Below are positions 1 to 5,538 of a stretch of DNA of 6,290 nucleotides, piece after piece. The DNA is from Anaerolineales bacterium UBA6128 (GTDB taxonomy: Bacteria > Chloroflexota > Anaerolineae > UBA1429): the NCBI GenBank assembly GCA_002423325.1, contig DIVQ01000226.1, forward strand, positions 1-6,290. The letters run 5' to 3'. A program made the position numbers and the translations under genes. The stretch's first letter is position 1, and each line of letters starts with the position of its first letter. The notes beneath the pieces were generated by a model. That model did no database searches. It was given only the letters and a program-made list of their open reading frames with translations, and was not told the origin of the DNA.

Positions 1-28
1 GGTACAGTCCGGATGGAAGAAGGCAAGC
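1..28 (+). ncRNA. FMN riboswitch (RFN element), 3' end only
   Basis: The window begins inside the last part of an FMN-sensing aptamer. Positions 6-23 read AGTCCGGATGGAAGAAGG, which matches the highly conserved 3' block of RFN elements (consensus roughly AGTCYGGATGGGAGAAGG) with one G-to-A difference in the GGG run. The preceding GGT at 1-3 fits the end of the usual CCGACGGT block. The remainder of the aptamer, including the 5' strand of closing helix P1 and most of the FMN pocket, lies upstream of the window. An intrinsic terminator follows about 25 bases later, the usual layout for transcription-attenuating FMN riboswitches such as that of Bacillus subtilis ribD. Expected behaviour is that bound FMN stabilises the aptamer and lets the terminator form, switching off the downstream transporter. 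The exact 3' border is uncertain by a few bases. Confidence 0.9.
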
Positions 29-51
29 GCGAAACGTGCGCACGTATGCAT

Positions 52-82
52 GCCCCGTTGCTGTTCGTCAACGGGGCTTTTT
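52..82 (+). terminator. Intrinsic terminator, riboswitch expression platform
   Basis: A perfect 9-bp stem, GCCCCGTTG (52-60) with CAACGGGGC (69-77), encloses an 8-base loop (61-68) and is followed by five T residues (78-82). It lies between the FMN aptamer and the first transporter gene, so it is best read as the regulated terminator of the riboswitch. In B. subtilis ribD the terminator also begins with GCCCCG, complementary to the conserved CGGGGC at the 5' side of the aptamer. The same alternative pairing (antiterminator) is plausible here but its partner lies outside the window. An outer helix, TGCAT (47-51) with ATGCA (85-89), is also possible and would cover the likely start codon. Confidence 0.9.
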
Positions 83-84
83 GT

Positions 85-903
85 ATGCAACGCGAGGGTT
101 CTCACAACCACCCCATACCGGCGCAAACCAACGCCCGCAGAGGGCGCGGCCTCAGTTGGCAGCACGCGCTCGTGCCGCTGGTGCTGGTCGTGCTCATCCT
201 GCTGTGGGACCTGCTGGTGCGCTGGGGCGACTATCCCGCCTTCTTTTTGCCCTCTCCGGCGCGCGTGGCGGCCCGCTTTGTGCAGGCCCTCCGCGAGAAC
301 ACCCTCTGGCCGCACGTGCTCGTCACCCTGCGCGAAGTGCTGCTGGGCCTGGCGCTGGGGCTGAGCGTGGCGCTGGGCCTGGGCTACCTGCTGGCCAAGT
401 CGCGCTTGGCCGAGCGCGTGCTCTCGCCCTACCTGGTCGCCTCGCAGGCCGTGCCCATCGTGGCGCTGGCCCCGCTGCTCGTCATCTGGTTCGGCGCAGG
501 CATCCTCTCCAAGGTGCTGGTCTGCGCGCTCACCCTCTTCTTTCCCGTGCTGATCAACACCATCGTGGGCATCCGCTCGGTCGACCGCGACCTGGTCGCG
601 CTGATGCGCTCGCTGCGCGCTACCCGCTGGCAGACCTTTCGCTACCTTGAGGTGCCGGCCGCGCTGCCCGTGCTGTTCGGCGGACTGAAGGTGGGGGTCA
701 CGCTGTCGGTCATCGGCGCCGTTGTGGGCGAGTTCGTGGGCTCCGACCGCGGGCTCGGTTTTCTGGTCAACCTGGCGCGCGGCCTGTTCGACACGCCACT
801 GCTTTTCGTGGCGCTGATCACGCTGATGGTCATCGCGCTGGCGCTCTACCTGCTGGTGGCGGGCCTGGAGGCTTGGCTGCTGCGCTGGCGCTGGCCGGAC
901 TAG
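85..903 (+). CDS. ribX: ABC transporter permease, ThiX/RibX type (probable riboflavin uptake)
   Basis: This is the membrane subunit of an ABC importer, about 272 residues, of the SsuC/TauC/ThiX permease family. The first hydrophobic segment is at about residues 28-46, followed by the family-typical FFLPSP stretch near 53-58 and further membrane helices. The cytoplasmic EAA-type coupling loop, at about residues 171-205, contains RSLRATRWQTFRYLEVPAALP and is followed by a GAVVGEF helix. The family's usual Gly before Ala is Arg here (R178), which I believe is common in this clade. I chose ATG 85 because earlier in-frame ATGs (13 and 46) lie inside the riboswitch or just before the terminator. 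No good Shine-Dalgarno precedes it; the only purine run is the GGGG of the terminator's 3' arm (73-76). It is the first gene of a permease/binding-protein/ATPase operon. The riboflavin assignment rests on the FMN riboswitch; a thiamine-pyrimidine precursor is the main alternative substrate. Confidence 0.85.
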   Translation: MQREGSHNHPIPAQTNARRGRGLSWQHALVPLVLVVLILLWDLLVRWGDYPAFFLPSPARVAARFVQALRENTLWPHVLVTLREVLLGLALGLSVALGLGYLLAKSRLAERVLSPYLVASQAVPIVALAPLLVIWFGAGILSKVLVCALTLFFPVLINTIVGIRSVDRDLVALMRSLRATRWQTFRYLEVPAALPVLFGGLKVGVTLSVIGAVVGEFVGSDRGLGFLVNLARGLFDTPLLFVALITLMVIALALYLLVAGLEAWLLRWRWPD

Positions 904-938
904 TGCTGGGCGCGCCTGTCGCGCCTTGATCCTTTCAT

Positions 939-945
939 GTGAGGG
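939..945 (+). promoter_or_regulatory. Ribosome binding site of the binding-protein gene
   Basis: GTGAGGG at 939-945 contains a GAGGG Shine-Dalgarno core ending five bases before ATG 951. It decides the start. The in-frame GTG at 939 would add four residues but is itself part of the ribosome binding site, and starting at 951 gives a normal lipoprotein signal peptide (MKRN followed by a hydrophobic run). Confidence 0.75.
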
Positions 946-950
946 CATCG

Positions 951-1916
951 ATGAAACGAAATGCAATGACGTTCACTATGCTGCTGGTTCTTCTGGTTTT
1001 GACCGGCTGTGGTCGCGCGGTAGCGCCCACCCAGGTCACCATCGCCATGGGCTTTATTCCCAACGTGCAGTTCACGCCCGTGTACGTGGCCATGGAGCGC
1101 GGCTATTTCGCCGACGAGGGCCTGGACGTGACCCTCGACTATGGCATGGAGACCGACCTGCTGCAGGAAGTGGGCGCCAACCACCTGCAGTTCGCTATTG
1201 CCAGCGGCGACCAGGTGGTGATGGCGCGCGCCAACGGCCTGCCGGTGCGTTACGTGGCCAACTGGTACCGGCGTTTCCCGGTCTGCGTCGTCTCGCTGGC
1301 CGAGGCGGGCATCACGTCTCCGCAGGATTTGATCGGCAAAACGGTGGGCACGACGGCCCTGCAGGGCGCCTCCTACATCGGCTGGCTGGCGCTGCTGGAA
1401 GAGGTGGGCATCGCGCCCGCCGACATCAACCTGCAGGTGATCGGCTACACCCAAGTGGCCAGCCTGACCGAAAAGCGCGTAGACGCGGCCATCTGCTACG
1501 CCATGAACGAGCCGGTGCAGATGGTCGCCGCCGGCTATGACATCAACGTGTTCGGGCTGGACCGCTACACGCGGCTGGTCTCGAATGGCCTCATCACCAA
1601 CGACGAGACGATCGACAAGCGCCCCGAGCTGGTGCGCGGCGTGGTGCGCGCTTTTGCCCGCGGCCTGCAGGACACGCTCGACGATCCCGATGCGGCCTTT
1701 GCGATCACGCGCAAAACCATCCCCGAGATGGACGACGCCGCAGCCGTGCTGCAGCGCGCCGTGCTGGACGCCTGCATCGAATATTGGCGCGGCGATGACC
1801 CCGGCGTCAGCGACCCCGAGGCGTGGTCCGAGTCGGTGGCGCTGCTCCGCGACCTGGGGCTGATCGCGACCGACGTCGACGCCGAGGCGCTGTACACCAA
1901 CGAGTTTGTCAAGTAG
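951..1916 (+). CDS. ribY: ABC transporter substrate-binding lipoprotein, NMT1/THI5-like (RibY type)
   Basis: This encodes the extracytoplasmic solute-binding subunit, 321 residues, of the NMT1/THI5-like (SsuA-type) periplasmic-binding fold. Residues 1-20 are a lipoprotein signal peptide with basic start MKRN, a hydrophobic core and lipobox LTGC; C20 would be lipidated, anchoring the protein outside the membrane. The mature part opens with the family's first beta strand and helix (about 30-58: TIAMGFIPNVQFTPVYVAME, then RGYFADEGLDV). It continues with a GDQVVMARANGLPVRYVA region and an LIGKTVGTT hinge-side motif typical of ThiY/SsuA proteins. It lies 47 bases after the permease and 5 bases before the ATPase, in the same operon. 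The family binds thiamine-pyrimidine precursors, sulfonates and, in FMN-riboswitch-linked members (RibY), riboflavin. The upstream riboswitch favours riboflavin, but sequence alone cannot prove the ligand. Confidence 0.85.
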   Translation: MKRNAMTFTMLLVLLVLTGCGRAVAPTQVTIAMGFIPNVQFTPVYVAMERGYFADEGLDVTLDYGMETDLLQEVGANHLQFAIASGDQVVMARANGLPVRYVANWYRRFPVCVVSLAEAGITSPQDLIGKTVGTTALQGASYIGWLALLEEVGIAPADINLQVIGYTQVASLTEKRVDAAICYAMNEPVQMVAAGYDINVFGLDRYTRLVSNGLITNDETIDKRPELVRGVVRAFARGLQDTLDDPDAAFAITRKTIPEMDDAAAVLQRAVLDACIEYWRGDDPGVSDPEAWSESVALLRDLGLIATDVDAEALYTNEFVK

Positions 1917-1918
1917 GA
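1915..1918 (+). promoter_or_regulatory. Ribosome binding site of the ATPase gene, overlapping the preceding stop codon
   Basis: AGGA at 1915-1918 overlaps the TAG stop (1914-1916) of the binding-protein gene and sits only three bases before ATG 1922. The spacing is short. The overlap suggests translation of the ATPase is coupled to termination on the upstream gene. Confidence 0.5.
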
Positions 1919-1921
1919 CGC

Positions 1922-2701
1922 ATGCCTGAGGCACTGGTCCACAAGATGCCGGAAGCCATTCTGGTTGCCGAAAACGTGCAGATGACCTTTGCCGCGCCCG
2001 ACAGCCCGCTGGAGGCGCTGGCCGAGGCCACGTTCAGCCTGCAGCCGAACGCCTTTGTCTCAATCATCGGGCCGTCGGGCTGCGGCAAGTCGACGCTGCT
2101 GCGCATCCTCGCGGGGCTGGTGCCGCCCACCAGCGGACGCGTGCTGTTCGCTGGGCGCCCGCTGGCCGAGCCACAGCGCGAGATCGCGATGGTCTTTCAG
2201 CATCCGGCGCTGATGCCGTGGCGCACGGCGCTCCGCAACGTGATGTTGCCGCTGGAGGTGCTGGGCGAGGGGCATGGCGAGGCCGAGCGCCGCGCCGGTG
2301 ACATGCTGTCGCTGGTGGGCTTGAGCGAGTTCGCGCAGGCGCTGCCGCGCGACCTGTCCGGTGGCATGGCCCAGCGCGTGGCGCTGGCGCGTGGCCTCGT
2401 GCACAATCCCGACCTGCTGCTGCTGGACGAGCCCTTTGGCGCGCTGGACGCGCTGACGCGCGAGCGCCTGAACGCAGAGTTGATCGAGATCTGGCAAAAG
2501 CGCCGCGTAACCGTGCTGATGGTCACGCACAACATCCAGGAGGCGGTCTACCTCTCCGATCGGGTGCTGACGATGAGTCCGCGGCCCGGGCGCATTGTGC
2601 TCGACCTGCCCATCGACCTGCCGCGCCCGCGCACCCAGGAAACCCTCTACCTGCCGCGCTTTACCGCACTGACGCGCATCCTGCGCGACTCACTGGGCTA
2701 A
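1922..2701 (+). CDS. ABC transporter ATP-binding protein, SsuB/TauB/ThiZ type
   Basis: This is the cytoplasmic ATPase that would power the importer, 259 residues, a normal length for the nitrate/sulfonate/taurine subfamily. All nucleotide-binding motifs are intact: Walker A GPSGCGKST (50-58), Q-loop VFQHPALMPW with Q93, signature LSGGM (145-149), Walker B LLLLDEP (165-171), D-loop GALD (173-176) and switch histidine VTH (H203). ATG 1922 is five bases after the binding-protein stop and has a close AGGA. The open frame extends further upstream, but only through the preceding gene. An alternative start is ATG 1946 (giving MPEAILVAENV), which has no clear ribosome binding site. Being third in the permease/binding-protein/ATPase operon it is very likely dedicated to that transporter. 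The gene ends in TAA at 2699-2701, overlapping the stop of the convergent MFS gene. I know no settled symbol for an ATPase of a RibXY system, so none is given. Confidence 0.92.
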   Translation: MPEALVHKMPEAILVAENVQMTFAAPDSPLEALAEATFSLQPNAFVSIIGPSGCGKSTLLRILAGLVPPTSGRVLFAGRPLAEPQREIAMVFQHPALMPWRTALRNVMLPLEVLGEGHGEAERRAGDMLSLVGLSEFAQALPRDLSGGMAQRVALARGLVHNPDLLLLDEPFGALDALTRERLNAELIEIWQKRRVTVLMVTHNIQEAVYLSDRVLTMSPRPGRIVLDLPIDLPRPRTQETLYLPRFTALTRILRDSLG

Positions 2702-3984
2702 GCTCCGGGGGCACCCTCAGTGGCCGGCTCGTGGCGCGGTTCGCGTACGCCAAAACGCATCGTGGCCCAACCCGCCATCAGCAACAGAATCGCTGTGTAG
2801 AACAGGGTGCCGTAGCCGGATCTGTCTACCAGCCAGCCTCCCAACATCGGCGCCAACAGCACCGGGGCGCCCAGCACCGAGTTGGTCAGCGCCACCAGCG
2901 TGGGCAGGTCATCCTGGCCGGCGAACTCCATCGGCATGGCCATGCCCGCCAGGCTGATGCCCGAGAGGGCGATGTTGGTCAGCGCGAACACCACATACAG
3001 CCAGACGGCGCCCGGCACAAACAGCGCCACCAGCACCCCACCCAGGCCCAACAGCGTACAGACTTCGTTCAGCAGCTTCCAGCCAGTGCGATCGGCCATC
3101 CAGCCCAACAGCGGGTTCGACAGCATCTGACTGGCAAGCGCCACCATCGTCAACTCGGCGGCAAAGGCATCGCTGATAGCGTACTCCTGCCGGGCATACA
3201 GCACGAAAAAGGTATTGGCCATACTGCCCAGGGTCACAAAGGCCCGCGCCAGCAGGTACCGGGAAAAGTTGTGGTTGTGCCGCAGAATCTCGGGCAGCCG
3301 TCTCAAGTAGGCGCGGGCCGAGAGTTCGGCGCGCTGCCAGGCCAGCGCCGCCTCTCGGTTCAGACTCAGGCTGATCCACGACAACGCCTGCGCAACGAAC
3401 GACACCAGAAAGCAGAGTCCGAATGAAAGCGGGTAAGCGTGGGTCGCCAGGAGTTGTCGCGAGATGGCCGCACCCGCCAACCCGAACAGTCCCCCGAGCG
3501 CCTACCCCAGGCCGAGTTGGCGTCCACGCCGGCTGACCGGGATGACTTTGGCGATCAGACTGTGCCATGCGGGGGCCACCAGGCCGCCCGCGGTGGCCGC
3601 GGTCCCCAGGCTGAGGGCCAGCACGGCGTACGCCAACCAGCGGGGCGCGCCGGGAACGAGCAGAATGACCAGTGCGATCACCAGATAGCCCGCGCGCTCA
3701 ATGACGCTCACCCGCAGGATCAGCGGCTTTTTGCGCGGCGTCTGCTCGGTCTTTTGCGCCCAGATGAGCTGCGGCACATAGTAGCCCGCGTTCTGCAGCG
3801 CCGGGATCAGCCCGATCAGCAACTTGGAGTCGGTCAGGTAACTGGTGTAGAGCGCCATTACGGTGGAGCCATAGATCAGGCTCCCGGCCATGACATAGAA
3901 GGCCAGATCGAGGACGTTGACCCAAAAGTTCCAGGTCGCGTGCTTGTGGACATAGTCCTGATAGTCAGCAGATGAGGTGCTCAT
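2698..3984 (-). pseudogene. MFS transporter interrupted by one in-frame amber codon
   Basis: The frame spans 429 codons, about the usual length for a 12-helix major facilitator. It starts at ATG 3984-3982, preceded by GAAAGG with a four-base gap, and ends in TAG at 2700-2698. Codon 161 (3504-3502) is TAG, splitting the frame into a 160-residue N-terminal part and about 267 further codons in the same frame. Reading through it gives RRGRQLGLG-stop-ALGGLFGLAGAAI, a natural continuation of an MFS central region, so no frameshift is needed. The N-terminal half has several hydrophobic helices with a basic loop KTEQTPRKKP (about 77-88). The C-terminal half keeps a motif-A-like GWMADRTG (about codons 294-301) and more helices. 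Substrate is unknown; it resembles uncharacterised MFS permeases. Both halves look otherwise undamaged, suggesting a very recent mutation or a base-calling error. TAG ends several neighbouring genes, so it is a true stop in this genome. As drawn, the product would be a non-functional five-helix or shorter fragment. Confidence 0.8.
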
Positions 3985-4026
3985 GCGGCCTTTCAGTAGT
4001 CAGCATCACGTCGCTCAGGCTGTCGT

Positions 4027-4054
4027 ATAGTAGGACGCAAGCGGGTGCTGTCAA
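4027..4054 (-). promoter_or_regulatory. Sigma-70-like promoter for the MFS gene
   Basis: Read on the - strand there is a perfect TTGACA -35 hexamer (4054-4049), a 16-base spacer and a TACTAT -10 hexamer (4032-4027), the latter matching TATAAT at four of six positions. Transcription would start near 4020, leaving a leader of about 36 bases before the ATG at 3984. This is prediction from sequence only. Confidence 0.6.
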
Positions 4055-4062
4055 AGCGGACT

Positions 4063-4092
4063 TTCGCACGCTGAACACTCTTGCGCTACAAT
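4063..4092 (+). promoter_or_regulatory. Sigma-70-like promoter for folC
   Basis: TACAAT at 4087-4092 is a five-of-six match to the -10 consensus. TTCGCA at 4063-4068 is a four-of-six -35 candidate with an 18-base spacer. The start of transcription would fall near 4099, giving a folC leader of about 60 bases. The -35 element lies only eight bases from the -35 of the oppositely oriented MFS promoter. Confidence 0.5.
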
Positions 4093-4161
4093 GCGCGCCA
4101 TCGTCGGAGCGGCTGCGTCAACCGTTTTCGCCGCAATCGCACTGCGGGAGTGAGTAGGCCC

Positions 4162-5523
4162 ATGCTTGACTATGCCAGCGCCCTGCGTTCCATCTTTCAG
4201 CGCACCAACTATGAGCGACAGGAACGCCCGCCCTACGCCGAACGCTACTGGCGCCTCGACCGCGTGCGCGAACTGCTGGCCGCTCTGGGCGACCCGCACC
4301 GCGCCTACCGCAGCGTGCACATCACTGGCACCAAGGGCAAAGGCTCCACCAGCGCGATGATCGAATCGTCCCTGCGGGTCGCCGGCTATCGCACAGGCCT
4401 GTACACCTCGCCGCACCTGCACACCTTTCGCGAGCGCATCCAGATGGGCGGCGCGCCCATCCCCGAGGCCGACGTGGTGCGCCTGATCGAACGTATGCTT
4501 GCCGTGCTGCAGGCGCGCCCCGAGGTGACCGTCTTTGAGATCATTACCGCGCTGGCGATGCTGTACTATGCCGAGCAGGGCATCGACATCGGCGTGTTCG
4601 AGGTGGGTCTGGGGGGGCGGCTGGACGCCACCAACGTGATCGAGCCCCTGGTGTCGGTGCTGACGGCCATCAGCATGGACCACACCAAGGTGCTGGGAGA
4701 CACGATCGAGGCCATCGCCCGCGAAAAGGCCGGCATCATCAAGCCGGGCACGCCGGTCGTCAGTTCGCCGCAGCGCCCGGCGGCCATGGCCGTCATCGAG
4801 GAGACCTGCGCACGGCTGGACAGTCCGCTGACCACGGTCGGGCGCGATTGGCACTGGCGCGCGCTGGACGCCAACCTGCGGGGCCAGCGCTTTGACGTCT
4901 ACCGCGCAGGCCACGCGGACGCACCAGAGTACCCCGCGCTGACCTTGCCATTGCTGGGCGAACATCAGCTCGAGAACGCCACCGCGGCCGTGGCCGCGCT
5001 TGAGACGCTGCGCACCCGGGGCCTGACCGTGACGCCCGAGCAGGTGCGTGAAGGCCTCGCCACAGTCCTGTGGCCGGGGCGGCTGGAGGTGTTGGGCACG
5101 CGCCCGCTGGTAGTGGTGGACGGCGCTCACAACCCGCACTCGATCTCGCGCCTGGTGGAGGCGCTGCAAGCCTACCTGCCGCACACTGGTACGCTGCTGG
5201 TGTTCGGCGCCGGCACCACCCACAACCCCCAGGAACTGCTCGAGATCCTGCTGCCGACTGTGGACGCCTGCTGGGTGACGCGCGCGCACCACGCCAAGGC
5301 GACGCCTCCCGAGCAGTTGGAGCAGGCCGCGCGCATGCTGGGCCACAGCGCGCAACCGGTTGAGACCGTGGGCGACGCCCTGCGTCAGGCGCTGGCCGCG
5401 GCCGCGCCGGATGATCTGGTGCTGGCGACCGGGTCGCTGTTTGTCGTCGCTGAGGCGCGCGCTGCCTGGGCCGAGCTCAATGGCTTGCCGGCGTTGCCAT
5501 CCGACCCCGAGGGGGTCTACTAG
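4162..5523 (+). CDS. folC: Folylpolyglutamate synthase / dihydrofolate synthase
   Basis: This cytoplasmic Mur-ligase-family enzyme adds glutamate, with ATP hydrolysis, to dihydropteroate and/or to reduced folates; it is 453 residues, normal for FolC. The ATP-binding loop GTKGKGS is at residues 56-62 and the folate-loop motif TSPHL at 82-86. EVGLGGRLDATN (147-158) includes the expected metal-binding glutamate. HTKVLG follows at 174-179, and KAGIIK at 189-194 includes the lysine that is carbamylated in the family. The C-terminal Mur ligase domain carries DGAHNP (320-325). ATG 4162 is preferred because LDYASAL is the usual FolC beginning; upstream are AGG at three bases and GGGAG at 11 bases. 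An in-frame GTG at 4150 would add four residues. The open frame goes back to 4081, but that part overlaps the predicted promoter. Whether it has one or both activities cannot be told from sequence. It stands alone, divergent from the MFS gene and convergent with serA. Confidence 0.95.
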   Translation: MLDYASALRSIFQRTNYERQERPPYAERYWRLDRVRELLAALGDPHRAYRSVHITGTKGKGSTSAMIESSLRVAGYRTGLYTSPHLHTFRERIQMGGAPIPEADVVRLIERMLAVLQARPEVTVFEIITALAMLYYAEQGIDIGVFEVGLGGRLDATNVIEPLVSVLTAISMDHTKVLGDTIEAIAREKAGIIKPGTPVVSSPQRPAAMAVIEETCARLDSPLTTVGRDWHWRALDANLRGQRFDVYRAGHADAPEYPALTLPLLGEHQLENATAAVAALETLRTRGLTVTPEQVREGLATVLWPGRLEVLGTRPLVVVDGAHNPHSISRLVEALQAYLPHTGTLLVFGAGTTHNPQELLEILLPTVDACWVTRAHHAKATPPEQLEQAARMLGHSAQPVETVGDALRQALAAAAPDDLVLATGSLFVVAEARAAWAELNGLPALPSDPEGVY

Positions 5524-5538
5524 ACAGGCGACGTTCGC

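Noticed and set aside
1..30. TPP riboswitch, suggested by the ThiXYZ-like genes
   Set aside because: The visible block matches the FMN aptamer 3' consensus, not the TPP (thi-box) consensus with its CTGAGA motif, which is absent here.
13..84. Longer permease reading frame beginning at ATG 13 or ATG 46
   Set aside because: These ATGs fall in the conserved FMN aptamer tail and just ahead of the terminator. The added residues have no family likeness and no ribosome binding site.
900..1934. Long open frame of 344 codons on the - strand opposite the binding-protein gene
   Set aside because: It mirrors the codon structure of the real + strand gene in GC-rich DNA. Its His/Gln/Arg-rich translation resembles no protein family, while the + strand gene has a clear lipobox and fold.
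2731..3426. Open frame of 231 codons on the + strand within the MFS gene
   Set aside because: The translation is rich in Gln, Arg and His with no recognisable fold; the - strand reads as a membrane transporter.
2698..3480. C-terminal MFS part as a separate gene starting at TTG 3480
   Set aside because: It would begin in the middle of an MFS fold, has no convincing ribosome binding site, and is in the same frame as the N-terminal part.
3502..3504. Amber codon as programmed recoding (for example pyrrolysine)
   Set aside because: Neighbouring genes end in TAG, the family has no known recoded residue, and no special downstream structure was apparent. Mutation or sequencing error is simpler.
4051..5355. 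Long open frame of 434 codons on the - strand opposite folC
   Set aside because: It is a shadow of folC. The translation is compositionally biased and lacks motifs, whereas folC has all family motifs.
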